From: CAVQJU01 sp963729215
Lineage (GTDB): Bacteria > Acidobacteriota > Vicinamibacteria > Vicinamibacterales > CAVVIG01
Length of the DNA: 64,000 bases
Reading direction: 5' to 3'
Assembly (NCBI GenBank): GCA_963729215.1
Contig: CAVSND010000006.1
Location: 248,001-312,000 of the forward strand
The notes beneath the pieces were generated by a model. That model ran no database searches, was not told the DNA's origin, and saw only the letters and a program-made list of their open reading frames with translations. Positions 51,901-59,742 of this stretch are shown piece by piece; positions within the stretch are counted from its first letter, which is position 1; each line of letters begins with the position of its first letter. The position numbers and the translations under genes were made by a program.

Positions 51901-53463
51901 GTCGTCGAGGGCGCGCACCCCGAACGCCTGGCCGACACGTTGCAGATCGACATTGGCGATCGTCGCGTCCGCCGTGTAGCCGATGTCCTGGCCTCTCAAC
52001 GTAAACGACGCGGCGCTCGGCGCCGCGATGCGCCCTTCCGCCACGGTGGAATCGAGAACCGTCGCGTCGACGTCAACTGACTGGCTGCCACTGCCGACGA
52101 CATGGTACTCGGCGTTGAGCATCGTGTTCGCCGGCGGGACTTTCAGCTCCGCCGGCAGCCTCTGCAGGTTGACGCCTCGGACGCGTCCGCGGAGCTCGTA
52201 CGAGAACGGCGAGTGTCCGCGCGGCGGCATCAGCCGCCCGGCGGCAGTAACGTTCGCGCCATAAGCGGCGGCACGGGTGTCGATCGTCACGTCGCCTCCG
52301 GCGAACCTGGCGGAGCCGCTGACGTCATCGCCGGCGAGACCCACGGCCGACACGTGCGGCGCGGTGAACGTCACGGTCCCCTTCCATGTGTCGAACCGAT
52401 TGAGCGCCGCGGCGTGCAGGTCGGCGTGCGTTTTCGCCGACACATCGCTCGTCCAGGCCTTGTCCGCGAGAATGGGTCCGAGATCCAGGTGATGCAGGAC
52501 GAAGTCGCCGACAAGCGACTGCTGCGGACCGTCGAGATCCGCAACCATTCGTCCGGACACGTCACTGGCGGCCGCGCGCACGTCGAGCGCGACCTTCAGA
52601 TGGCTCAGAGGGCCATCGAGGGAGAGCTCGAACGACGGCGCCAGAGGCCGGCGCGAGAGCGCCGGGACCAACCGGGCCATCTCCGGCAGCGAGATCTGCT
52701 CGGACGCCGCCTTCAGCTTCAACACGGGCGTTCTCAGGTATTGTTCGACCGCGCCGTCGAGTGTCAGCGAGCTCTCCGCCGTCCGGACCGCCATCCTGTT
52801 CACGTACAAGGTGTCGTTTCGTACCGCCATGCTGCCCGACAACGCCTTCAACGCCAGCTCGGGATCGGAACCCCGGAACGAGAGTCGTGAGATATCGACC
52901 GAGTAGCGCACCGGTTCGTAGTGGAACGCGAGGTCTGCGTCGAACATCTCGAATCGCGACGGAATACGCATCGCCCGGGCTTCCGGCAGGTCCTCGATGA
53001 AGAAGGACCCATTCACGATCCCGATCTGATCGATGGCGATCGGGCGTCCGGGACCCGATCGATCGGCTTCCCGTTCTTCCTTCTTGACGAGCCTCGCGAG
53101 TTCCCAGGAATCGCCGGCGCGCCACAGGTGGACAATTGGCCGTTCGAGGCGGAGCTGATCGATCGTTATGCCCCTGGTGAGCAGCTGGAAGGCGTTGTAC
53201 CAGACGCCGAGTTTCGCGATCGAGACAGCCTCGCGGCCGTCGACCGCGAGCACGACGTTCTCGAGCTCGACGCCGCCGAAGAGGTTGCCCCCGAGGCGGC
53301 CGATCGACAACTGGCCATTAAGGGTCCTGCCGGCCTGCTTCACGATATAGCCGCGCAGCCAGTTCCTGAACCAGGCCGTCTGCGTCGTAATCACCGCCGC
53401 CGTGCTGGCCCCGACCAGCAGCGTCACCGTGATCACCAGCGCCCGAACCCATCGCCTGGTCAT
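48946..53463 (-). CDS. tamB: TamB-like inner-membrane-anchored translocation and assembly protein
   Basis: 1505 residues from ATG 53463, with A-G-G-T-G-A upstream. One N-terminal transmembrane anchor (V-R-A-L-V-I-T-V-T-L-L-V-G-A) is followed by the AsmA/TamB-type start L-N-G-Q-L-S-I-G-R-L-G-G-N. A long beta-rich region follows, and the C-terminal DUF490 block: F-E-G-G-R-D-I-D-P-D-L-S-V, S-S-V-P-P-L-E-Q-S-E-I-L-S-L and L-G-K-A-L-N-L-T-E-F-T-I-Q. TamB-like proteins bridge the periplasm for outer-membrane protein assembly or phospholipid transport. It lies 11 bases after the BamA/TamA-like gene. The whole 4.5 kb is free of frameshifts. An acidic/Pro-rich insert sits near residue 1200. Confidence 0.92.
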   Translation of the reverse strand: MTRRWVRALVITVTLLVGASTAAVITTQTAWFRNWLRGYIVKQAGRTLNGQLSIGRLGGNLFGGVELENVVLAVDGREAVSIAKLGVWYNAFQLLTRGITIDQLRLERPIVHLWRAGDSWELARLVKKEEREADRSGPGRPIAIDQIGIVNGSFFIEDLPEARAMRIPSRFEMFDADLAFHYEPVRYSVDISRLSFRGSDPELALKALSGSMAVRNDTLYVNRMAVRTAESSLTLDGAVEQYLRTPVLKLKAASEQISLPEMARLVPALSRRPLAPSFELSLDGPLSHLKVALDVRAAASDVSGRMVADLDGPQQSLVGDFVLHHLDLGPILADKAWTSDVSAKTHADLHAAALNRFDTWKGTVTFTAPHVSAVGLAGDDVSGSARFAGGDVTIDTRAAAYGANVTAAGRLMPPRGHSPFSYELRGRVRGVNLQRLPAELKVPPANTMLNAEYHVVGSGSQSVDVDATVLDSTVAEGRIAAPSAASFTLRGQDIGYTADATIANVDLQRVGQAFGVRALDDVRYKSALNGHVVVKGGNTAAGPEITATAMLAASSLAAGRIDNMTLDTTLAADTLRVKASGAFADVDPGAMSGKPAAAGKVAGTLDVEATATGISRGLSIESVEAAGRVGLVRSTLGGLSIDSAEVDGTYRDASAEIRELAVHGPDANLQAKGTLALNDTGQSNLVVQADTPSLEAITRLFGQKASGIAKADATITGNRRDLRAAGTLTANDLEFRGQSALQLASDFKIQARDLAFAHAQVSADTKATFAGVWGQNINEVTAKTEYCDKTLEFDVAAKQPQRTLSAGGSLTINPDQQQVSLTRLALQTQNIEWRTAPEARAEIRYGNGGISVQGLRLVSGNQEISVGGSFGRPEGSLIANARNVSLSTIDALMLRPPMLSGTLNASAEISGTSEAPKVAGRFDVTEGAFRQVRFNSFAGTVDYERSGITVDAKLEQSPANWLEAKGYVPVAAFKKSAESGGATHLAASSKADSFDLHVNSTAIDLGLAQGVTTALTNVSGTVQANIDVTGPAGDPHPGGTVTVKNGALTVVPTGVTYTNLNGRIELEPDRIHIADIEVLDNDKQPLSIVGDLAIHEQQLGGVNVSVTARNFKIIKNKIGDLRMDSDLLITGDMLRPRIEGEMGVTSGVINLDPLIESVTGTGGATAPTAYTTRGGGRGRSSTSAAGDAARPVDPALAERINAPEGSPAGNVPIASNAGATPDAQPPSPTPVTRQGREGGFSALRMDVHLAVANDFVVRSNDLSVPDAPIGLGAVNVTIGGDLRLLKNPGRDVVRLVGTVNTVRGTYDFQGRRFTILRDGTIRFEGGRDIDPDLSVTAQRAIQGVLANVNVRGTLKSPELVLSSVPPLEQSEILSLIVFNQPINQLGEGQQVAVAQRAQQLAAGALASTLTNSLGKALNLTEFTIQAGTDSGTAAQITAGEQVNENLYAKVEQGFGDASTTNFVLEYEIAKWLRLRTNWLQGSNAQPLLFQRTQDSGLDLLFTFSR

Positions 53464-53474
53464 GGGGTCACCTC

Positions 53475-55370
53475 TCAGAATGCCTGCCCGACGCTGAAGT
53501 GGATCCGCCAGTGGCGTGTTTCGGGCGTGCCGTTGATCGACAGACCGGGGATGGGCCGGAGCTGGAAGCCGAAGTCGAACCGAATGGGCCCGATCGGCGT
53601 TTGATAGCGCAATCCGGGACCGACCGAATAGTTCAGATCGTTGAAGCGGACGCCCCACGGACCGGCCTCGACGGAGCCGCCGTCGAAAAACAGGACGCCG
53701 CCGAGGTTGCCGACGAGGGACGCGCGAAGCTCGGACGTGAAGGCGAACATGCTGTCGCCGCCGACGGGCAGGCCGGAATCGCTGAGAGGGGAAACCTCAT
53801 AACGTCCCCAGCCGCGAATCGAGGTCGCGCCGCCCAGGAAGTACTTCTTGGCAAACGGCACGAGTGTCTGATCGCCGTTTGTCGGGCTGATGTTTCCCGC
53901 CTGCGCGCGATTCGCCCAGACCAGGCGCGTGCCGATCGGCAGATAGTGCCGGCCGTCCGCGGAGATCAGCCAGTAGCTGAACGTGCCCGGGAGGAATCGG
54001 CCCGCCTGCTCGACGTGAAACGCCGCCTGGTAGCCGCGTCGGGCGTTCAGGAGGTTGTCCGCCGTCGAGTGCTGCAGGTCGAAGCCGACGATCGTCGCGT
54101 TGCCGTTCTGGAATCCGGTGGTGGGGTCGAGTCCGATGGCGATGAGGTTGTTCCGCAGCCTGGCGTCGCCCAGCACGTCGGTCGCCACCGTGCTCGTCTG
54201 GCGCTCGGACGACAGGAAGACCGACCAGGATGTGGCGGCGCTGTCCCGGTGCGTCACCATCACCTTGGCGCCGATCACGTCCGACCGGTACGCCGGCGTC
54301 AACGTGTACCAGTCCTGGCCCGATACACCGATAGAAAAGTGCGGCGCGAAGAAGTACGGCTGGTTGAGCTCGAGGCGGACGCCGCGATCGAGCGACGACC
54401 ACCGCGCGTGCACCGTCGCCATGCGGGCGCCGCCCATGAAATTGAGATGCCGGTACTCGGTGTCGACCCGGGCGCGTTCCTCGCTTCCGTAGCCGGCGCT
54501 GAAATTCACCCGCTGGTGTTTGCCTTCGGCCACGGACACACGGGTTGGGAGGTTCTCGGGCTGCTCATTCGCTTCGAGCGGCTGCACCGACACGAACTGG
54601 AACAATTCCATGCCGTACAGACGCCGCTGGGTGTCCTGAATCAGGCTGCGGCGGTAGAGATCGCCGGGCTGATAGGCGAGCTCACGCTGGATCACGCGTT
54701 CGCTGACGCTGCTGTTTCCGGCGACCGACACCGGCCCAAAGTGCGCCAGCTTCCCGGGCTCGGCATTGAACGTGACCTCGGCATCCCGGCCCGTGCTGCC
54801 TCCCAGACGCTCGTCGATGGCGACCCTCGCATAGGGGTAGCCGTGATCGCGCAGCTCGTTCAGCACCAGTTCCTGCGTCGCCACAACCTGCTGCCGGTCC
54901 CGCGCCTGGCCGACCTTGAGCGGCATGCGATTCCGCACGGTGAGGAGGTGGTCGGCCGGAACCGCCTCGAAACCGGTGAAGCGGACGCTGGCAATCCTTA
55001 TGGGCTCGCCCTCGGACACCGTCAGCGTCACATCGGCCGCATCCTGCTTGCTGTTCAGCTTCACGTCGAACGACGTGATTCGCGCATCCGGATAACCCCG
55101 GTTGGCGTAAAAGGTCTGGATGCGAGCCAGATCGGTGTCGAACTTCGCTCGATCGAAGTAGTTCTTCTTGCCCCACGGCAATATCGAACTGGGCTGAGTC
55201 GCCAGCGCCTTCTGAAGCTGCGACTTATCCACGGCCTTGACGCCGTTGAAGGAAATCCGGCGGACCTTGATGCTGTCCTGCTCGTTGCAAGCGGCGGCCG
55301 AGAACGCCGCGCCGAGGAGCAGGACGCAAATCGCCTCGCAGCGCACGAGCTTCGCGCTACCACAAACCAT
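53475..55370 (-). CDS. BamA/TamA-family outer-membrane Omp85 protein
   Basis: 631 residues. An N-terminal export signal (A-F-S-A-A-A-C-N, possibly a lipobox). Three or so POTRA domains span about residues 32-275 (I-S-F-N-G-V-K-A-V-D; R-I-A-S-V-R-F-T-G-F; F-G-P-V-S-V-A-G-N-S-S-V). The 16-strand barrel follows with the key strand-16/loop-6 motif G-G-A-T-S-I-R-G-W-G-R-Y and an end G-P-L- or G-P-I-R-F-D-F-G-F. The C-terminal residue is F, as expected for barrel insertion. Three POTRAs and the coupled tamB indicate the TamA side of Omp85 rather than BamA. Confidence 0.9.
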   Translation of the reverse strand: MVCGSAKLVRCEAICVLLLGAAFSAAACNEQDSIKVRRISFNGVKAVDKSQLQKALATQPSSILPWGKKNYFDRAKFDTDLARIQTFYANRGYPDARITSFDVKLNSKQDAADVTLTVSEGEPIRIASVRFTGFEAVPADHLLTVRNRMPLKVGQARDRQQVVATQELVLNELRDHGYPYARVAIDERLGGSTGRDAEVTFNAEPGKLAHFGPVSVAGNSSVSERVIQRELAYQPGDLYRRSLIQDTQRRLYGMELFQFVSVQPLEANEQPENLPTRVSVAEGKHQRVNFSAGYGSEERARVDTEYRHLNFMGGARMATVHARWSSLDRGVRLELNQPYFFAPHFSIGVSGQDWYTLTPAYRSDVIGAKVMVTHRDSAATSWSVFLSSERQTSTVATDVLGDARLRNNLIAIGLDPTTGFQNGNATIVGFDLQHSTADNLLNARRGYQAAFHVEQAGRFLPGTFSYWLISADGRHYLPIGTRLVWANRAQAGNISPTNGDQTLVPFAKKYFLGGATSIRGWGRYEVSPLSDSGLPVGGDSMFAFTSELRASLVGNLGGVLFFDGGSVEAGPWGVRFNDLNYSVGPGLRYQTPIGPIRFDFGFQLRPIPGLSINGTPETRHWRIHFSVGQAF

Positions 55371-55424
55371 GCCACGGCGTGAGACGCAGCTGGGGCGCTC
55401 GTCCGCACGGCGGAGCTCGACCGA

Positions 55425-55853
55425 TCAGCCCATGCGGCGAGGTCTTGCCTGAACGGAGTCCTCCGCCCGATGGCGGGCGACCTGCTCCGCAGCCTCCGCG
55501 GCTGCGATCTGGACGCGTTCTTCCTTTATCTCGAGCCGGAGGCGTCCGAACGCGCTCATATAGACATTGGCCACCCACACCAGTGAGAAGCCGGCGATCA
55601 GATATCCACGCCAGTCATCGAACAACAGCCTGTACCGCGTGACCAGGAGTACGAGGGCGGTGACGTAGTGTGAGAAGCAATATTCACAGGTGAACAGGTA
55701 GAAGAATTTTCGCGTCGCCAGCCGCCGGCAGGCCTGGCTCTGCCTCAGGCACCATTCGCGAGGCTCGCGAAAGAATTCTTCATGCGTGACCGTCCACGAG
55801 ATGCACGCGACAGGCAGCGCGAGAACGAGGAGGTACACACACTCGCGGATCAT
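55425..55853 (-). CDS. small membrane protein with C-E-Y-C-F-S-H-Y motif
   Basis: 142 residues. Hydrophobic segments at the N-terminus (V-Y-L-L-V-L-A-L-P-V-A) and around residues 65-105, then a charged helix to the end. The stretch F-T-C-E-Y-C-F-S-H-Y-V-T-A carries two cysteines and a histidine at the membrane edge, resembling DUF1360-type proteins. It precedes the Omp85-tamB pair on the same strand by about 55 bases and might be transcribed with them. Function unknown. Confidence 0.6.
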   Translation of the reverse strand: MIRECVYLLVLALPVACISWTVTHEEFFREPREWCLRQSQACRRLATRKFFYLFTCEYCFSHYVTALVLLVTRYRLLFDDWRGYLIAGFSLVWVANVYMSAFGRLRLEIKEERVQIAAAEAAEQVARHRAEDSVQARPRRMG

Positions 55854-55943
55854 GAGGAATCAGAAGGAAAACGAAGACAATCGAACTGGCCGACGCGTTC
55901 GGTGCGCGAGCCGGACCGGTCGTCCGGCTCGCGGTTCGTTCGT

Positions 55944-56627
55944 TCAGTTGCCCGCCGCACGGGCGCTTCGGCCGAGCGAGGCCAGGAACCCCTTCGCTGC
56001 AGGCAGCGCCGCGGCGTTGTGACCCTCAACCACGGCGTGGGCGTCCACACCGGGTCCATACGCGCGTTCGTTCCCTTCCTTGTCGGGCCGCAGGACGCCG
56101 CCCGACAAATCGATACCGGCAAACACGCCTTGTGTCCTCGAGTAGGACAGCATCTCTGCCTTCAGTTGCAGGTCAGTCGCGGCATGTCCCGACCGTCCAA
56201 CCGGCCCGGCGGCCACCGAGGCGTCGGCGCCAAGCGATACCTTGTTGTTGAGCAACTTGTCGACACCTCGCCGGTTCATCACCAGCAGCACGAGATCCAC
56301 CGACTGCGCGCCGATCTGGAGGCCCCAGCTGCCTTTGGCCAGCTGCATGAACACCGGCGCAGACCATCGCTCGCCGGCGCGGCAGCTCATCACGCCCGAC
56401 CCGTACTCTCCGCCGACGATGAATGCGGCCTTCTTCACCGACGGGATCACGATCACGCATTCAGCTTTTTCCCAGAGCTCCTCAGAGATGCCCGTGTCGG
56501 GAGCCCGTCGCATTTCGCCGAGTATTGTCGCCGACTCGTCCAGGCGCTTCGCCTGATCGCTCGACAGCGTCGCAAATCCCGGCGACGCTGCCAGCAGCAG
56601 CGCACAACAGAAAGCAGGAATCCTCAT
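55944..56627 (-). CDS. exported SYLF-domain (Ysc84-like) lipid-binding protein
   Basis: 227 residues from ATG 56627, after G-G-G-A-G-G-G-G. A signal peptide ends G-F-A-T, then a helical start and the SYLF core: A-E-C-V-I-V-I-P-S-V-K-K-A-A-F-I-V-G-G, G-S-G-V-M-S-C-R, S-W-G-L-Q-I-G-A-Q-S-V-D-L-V-L-L-V-M and G-A-D-A-S-V-A-A-G-P-V-G. The C-terminus has Y-S-R-T-Q-G-V-F-A-G-I-D-L-S-G-G. SYLF domains bind phosphoinositides in eukaryotes; bacterial exported forms are abundant in Acidobacteriota and of uncertain role. It lies upstream of the Omp85-tamB group. Confidence 0.9.
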   Translation of the reverse strand: MRIPAFCCALLLAASPGFATLSSDQAKRLDESATILGEMRRAPDTGISEELWEKAECVIVIPSVKKAAFIVGGEYGSGVMSCRAGERWSAPVFMQLAKGSWGLQIGAQSVDLVLLVMNRRGVDKLLNNKVSLGADASVAAGPVGRSGHAATDLQLKAEMLSYSRTQGVFAGIDLSGGVLRPDKEGNERAYGPGVDAHAVVEGHNAAALPAAKGFLASLGRSARAAGN

Positions 56628-56918
56628 CTCACCCCTCCCATGCAGTCACGCGCGTTGCCGAACAACTTGCTACAACTCAGTTCGGGTCGGATCGCGCACT
56701 TATTGGGTGAGCAAGTCTGATACCAGCATGCACGGCCGTGGTGGATGCCGCGCTTCACTACACTCCGCTGACTCTTCAGGGCTGACGGCTGGATGCTTCT
56801 GGACGGATGGGGGCGCCTACTGGTGCGAATCGATACAAGACATGCGTAGAGAGAAGTGCGTTCTGTTTAAGACACGGAGTCGGTCAGCTCGTCTGCCTGA
56901 TGATGCGTCGACGACCGC

Positions 56919-57296
56919 CTATTTGGTCTTCGGGCGTATGGCGTGCCACGGGTATTCTTCGCCCACGCCGCGGGTGACGGATCCGTCCATCGTGTCTCCG
57001 TCCACCGTAGCGCGTACTTTGTACTGGTGGCTCCCGTCCGTGATGGTCACCCGGAATGAGGCGCCGGCGACCGTTCCCGACACCGGCATCTCGCCGCGGG
57101 CGCCCTTCGCGGTCGCGGTGATCGTGGCGCCCTTCTGCTGGATCACCCACTGCTCGGTGATCACGTTGCCGGGCATGCGCGTCGTCACATTCCACGTGCC
57201 CGCGAGGCTCGGCGGCGTTTCGCCCGACGCGGCACTCGGGAACATGGACGCGAGGACGCACGCGGCGACGGCGACGATCCCGCGCACGATGGTCAT
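56919..57296 (-). CDS. small exported beta-barrel-like protein
   Basis: 125 residues with a signal peptide (A-V-A-A-C-V-L-A-S-M-F-P-S-A-A-S-G). The mature part starts L-A-G-T-W-N-V-T-T-R and alternates hydrophobic strands (I-T-E-Q-W-V-I-Q-Q-K-G; F-R-V-T-I-T-D-G; Y-K-V-R-A-T-V-D-G), a lipocalin/avidin-like pattern common in exported acidobacterial proteins. Its start overlaps the stop of the upstream gene (A-T-G-A). The gap 56628-56918 downstream holds nothing recognised. Function unknown. Confidence 0.68.
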   Translation of the reverse strand: MTIVRGIVAVAACVLASMFPSAASGETPPSLAGTWNVTTRMPGNVITEQWVIQQKGATITATAKGARGEMPVSGTVAGASFRVTITDGSHQYKVRATVDGDTMDGSVTRGVGEEYPWHAIRPKTK

Positions 57297-57877
57297 TCCT
57301 GTACGGTCAGATACTGCTGAATGAGCTGTTCGATGTTACCGCGTTCCGAGAACGACTTCGACAGGGGTCCTGGCCATTTCACAGTCAGGGACGTCGCGAC
57401 CTCATCGTCGCCGCCGGAGGCTAGCACGAGCGTCAGCTTCACGGCGTCGTGCTCGACGCGCACCGTGCTGACCTTCAGCGCGACGCCCGTATCGTAGAAC
57501 GTCAGCATGACGGGATCGATCTTCTGGGTCCACCCCTCGCCGAGCAGCTTGTCCTTTCGATAGGCGACCTGCACCGATTGGGCGATCTGCTGCACGTCGT
57601 GAGCGACGATATCGTCGACCTTGTGGCGGCCGTCGAACTGGAAATACGTGCCGGCAGACGGCGTCACGACGGTGAGACCGGCGCGGCCTGCACTGACCGA
57701 GCCACCAAGGCCGCTTTCGTTGTAGACGAGGGAGTAGAGCGGCCGCTTCACGACGACGTGGCGCCCGGTCCAGCGCTTCTCGAATTCCTTCTGGTTGTTG
57801 TCGGCCCATGCCACGGCTGCTGCGGCAAGCACCAGCGCCGCAACGCCTACGCTCCATACGCGACGACGGCTGATCAT
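57293..57877 (-). CDS. exported hypothetical protein
   Basis: 194 residues from ATG 57877, seven bases after G-G-A-G-G. A signal peptide ends A-V-A-W-A-D. The mature part holds E-F-E-K-R-W-T-G-R-H-V-V-V-K-R-P-L-Y-S-L and V-T-P-S-A-G-T-Y-F-Q-F-D-G-R-H, which may be an SH3-like or barrel domain, and a helical C-terminus. Exported and probably periplasmic. It is coupled to the next small exported gene and divergent from the TetR gene, with about 175 bases between. Function unknown. Confidence 0.68.
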   Translation of the reverse strand: MISRRRVWSVGVAALVLAAAAVAWADNNQKEFEKRWTGRHVVVKRPLYSLVYNESGLGGSVSAGRAGLTVVTPSAGTYFQFDGRHKVDDIVAHDVQQIAQSVQVAYRKDKLLGEGWTQKIDPVMLTFYDTGVALKVSTVRVEHDAVKLTLVLASGGDDEVATSLTVKWPGPLSKSFSERGNIEQLIQQYLTVQE

Positions 57878-58015
57878 TGGCACACCTCCAGGTCCGCTGA
57901 CACACCGGGCCCTTTCCTTATGGCCTTATCGGCGTGGATGGCCCGGGCCGACAGAACGTTTTGGGCCCTCGGGGCCTCCCCCGGTGGCAGAAAAGGCGGG
58001 CAGGACTGCGCAACC

Positions 58016-58044
58016 TTGACGCCTGAGTTAGCTCGTGCTAACTT
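58016..58044 (+). promoter_or_regulatory. tetR promoter with overlapping operator palindrome
   Basis: T-T-G-A-C-G (58016-58021), 17-base spacer, T-A-A-C-T-T (58039-58044). G-T-T-A-G-C-T-C-G-T-G-C-T-A-A-C (58027-58042) is a perfect six-base inverted repeat with a four-base centre lying over the -10 box. The same palindrome stands before the alpha/beta hydrolase gene at 58656. Confidence 0.8.
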
Positions 58045-58052
58045 TCAGAGCC

Positions 58053-58640
58053 GTGGCGCTTCCCTTCTACGTTCACGAGGACGATCCCCCGGCCAAGCGG
58101 GAAATTCTCCGTGCCGCCATGAAGCTGTTCAGCGAGCACGGGCTCGCCGCCACGAGCATTCGTGATATCGCCGGGGAGAGTGGCTACACCAATCCCGCAC
58201 TGTACAAGCACTTCGCCAGCAAAGAGGAATTGGCGCTGTATCTGTTCGAGATCTGTCATCGCCGTCTGTGGACGAGGTGTCAGGCGGCGATCGCCGCGGC
58301 GAGCAGCTTCGACGGGAAGTTGGAGGGCTATATCGGCCAGGTCCTCGCGCTCGTGGACGAACACCCCGAAGCGATGGCGTTTCTGTCCGACAGCGCACGC
58401 GTGCTCTGGCCGAAAGCGGGCCCGACCGTTCGCCGTCAGACCATGATCGGTCTGGCTCGATCGCTCATGAGTGAGGCGCCCCGCACGCGAAGGGGGAAAT
58501 CCGCCGTCAGCGCCGATATCGCGGCCGCGAGCCTGCAGGGCACTCTGGCCGAGATCGCTCGCATGATTCAGGTCGGGGTCGTCTCCGGCCCGGCTATCCG
58601 GTTCAAGGCGGAACTCGTGGCGTTGTTCCGCGGGGCCTGA
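58053..58640 (+). CDS. TetR-family transcriptional repressor
   Basis: 195 residues. I take GTG 58053 as start, since the alternative GTG 58035 lies inside the operator. The HTH is A-K-R-E-I-L-R-A-A-M-K-L-F, then A-A-T-S-I-R-D-I-A, Y-T-N-P-A-L-Y-K-H-F-A-S-K-E-E-L, the standard TetR DNA-binding unit. The C-terminal ligand domain is helical. With transcription expected near 58051 the mRNA may be nearly leaderless. The shared operator implies autorepression and control of the following hydrolase. The inducer is unknown. Confidence 0.9.
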   Translation: MALPFYVHEDDPPAKREILRAAMKLFSEHGLAATSIRDIAGESGYTNPALYKHFASKEELALYLFEICHRRLWTRCQAAIAAASSFDGKLEGYIGQVLALVDEHPEAMAFLSDSARVLWPKAGPTVRRQTMIGLARSLMSEAPRTRRGKSAVSADIAAASLQGTLAEIARMIQVGVVSGPAIRFKAELVALFRGA

Positions 58641-58655
58641 TTTTTTTGCATTGCT

Positions 58656-58673
58656 GGTTAGCTTTCGCTAACC
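58656..58673 (+). promoter_or_regulatory. second TetR operator, in front of the alpha/beta hydrolase
   Basis: G-G-T-T-A-G-C-T-T-T-C-G-C-T-A-A-C-C is a perfect seven-base inverted repeat with a four-base centre. Its core half-sites (G-T-T-A-G-C / G-C-T-A-A-C) equal those at 58027-58042. T-T-G-C-A-T (58647-58652), 16 bases upstream of T-A-A-C-C-C, can serve as -35/-10. Confidence 0.8.
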
Positions 58674-58703
58674 CTACTGAAGGGTCAACGCCAGGAGGAC
58701 GAC

Positions 58704-59660
58704 ATGCCAGCGACCACGCCGAACAAGACACCACTCGCCATCGACAAGACGAGCACGCTGAGTATCAACGGCTCTTTTCAGAGCATCCGTCTCTGCGCCG
58801 CACGCGCGGGACTCCCTCCGCTCTTGATCGTCCAGGGCGGACCGGGCCTGCCGGTGCTGCACGAAATCCCGAAGTTTCAGCGACTCCTGAACCTGGAGAA
58901 CGCCTTTCTCGTCTGCTACTGGGACCAACGTGGATGCGGCAACGCGCCGGCGAGCGACGCACGCAGCGCGTCGATGGCACAGCAGGTCGACGACCTTCGA
59001 ACCGTCCTGCAGTGGCTGCACGGCGAGACGGGGCAACGCGTGCTGATACTCGGCATTTCACTGGGCGCCACGATCGCCCTGCAGGCCGTCGAGCATGAAT
59101 TCGACCGGACAAAGGCGGTTGTCGCCATATCCCCGGATTCGCACACCGCCCGAAGCGACGCCGCGGCTCATGCATTTCTGCAGGAAGAGGTACGTCGTGC
59201 GGACGGACGCCGGCTGCGCCGCAGGGTGACGAAGCTCGGGCCGCCGCCGTGCGTGGATGCGGCCGCATTCCGGCGGCGGGCCGGCCTCCTGGCGGATCTC
59301 GGCACGATCGAGCGCGGCAGGACCTTCAGGACGCTTCTGCTGGAAACGCTCGCCGGCATGATCGCCGCCTATGGTGCTGTCGGTGCGGTCAGGGCGCTGC
59401 GCAACATGAATACCCTCCAACGCACGCTCCTGCCTGACATTGTCGCGCTCGATCTGTTGGCTCACCCACCACGTGTGACGATTCCCGTTCACTATGTGTT
59501 CGGCGAGCAGGACGCGCTGACCACCGCCTCAATGGCGACGGAATTGCCCGCCGCGATTTCGGCGCCGGCCGGGACAGCCGTCCACGTGCCCAACGCCGGC
59601 CACATGGTCCATTTCGACCAGCCGGACATCGTGCGATCGATCGTGGAGCAGGCGACGTGA
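58704..59660 (+). CDS. alpha/beta hydrolase (proline iminopeptidase-like)
   Basis: 318 residues, no signal peptide, with G-G-A-G-G-A upstream of ATG 58704. Q-G-G-P-G-L-P (oxyanion-hole region) and Y-W-D-Q-R-G-C-G are typical of the proline iminopeptidase/haloalkane-hydrolase branch. The nucleophile elbow is L-G-I-S-L-G-A, with the catalytic serine in G-I-S-L-G. The acid is likely in F-G-E-Q-D-A-L, and the histidine in V-P-N-A-G-H-M-V-H. A cap domain lies about residues 140-230. A TetR operator in its promoter suggests induction by its substrate or a related compound. Confidence 0.85.
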   Translation: MPATTPNKTPLAIDKTSTLSINGSFQSIRLCAARAGLPPLLIVQGGPGLPVLHEIPKFQRLLNLENAFLVCYWDQRGCGNAPASDARSASMAQQVDDLRTVLQWLHGETGQRVLILGISLGATIALQAVEHEFDRTKAVVAISPDSHTARSDAAAHAFLQEEVRRADGRRLRRRVTKLGPPPCVDAAAFRRRAGLLADLGTIERGRTFRTLLLETLAGMIAAYGAVGAVRALRNMNTLQRTLLPDIVALDLLAHPPRVTIPVHYVFGEQDALTTASMATELPAAISAPAGTAVHVPNAGHMVHFDQPDIVRSIVEQAT

Positions 59661-59742
59661 CTGACAGAATATTTTCGTTGCCGATTTCCGCGGACGCTGG
59701 CACGATCGACGTCTCTCCGCTTCGACACAGAAAGGTGATCCG

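Noticed and set aside
53499..55382. A 627-residue plus-strand open frame opposite the Omp85 gene
   Set aside because: It is exactly antisense to a clear Omp85 protein. In high-GC DNA the complementary frame stays open, and its composition is Arg/His/Val-rich without any domain.
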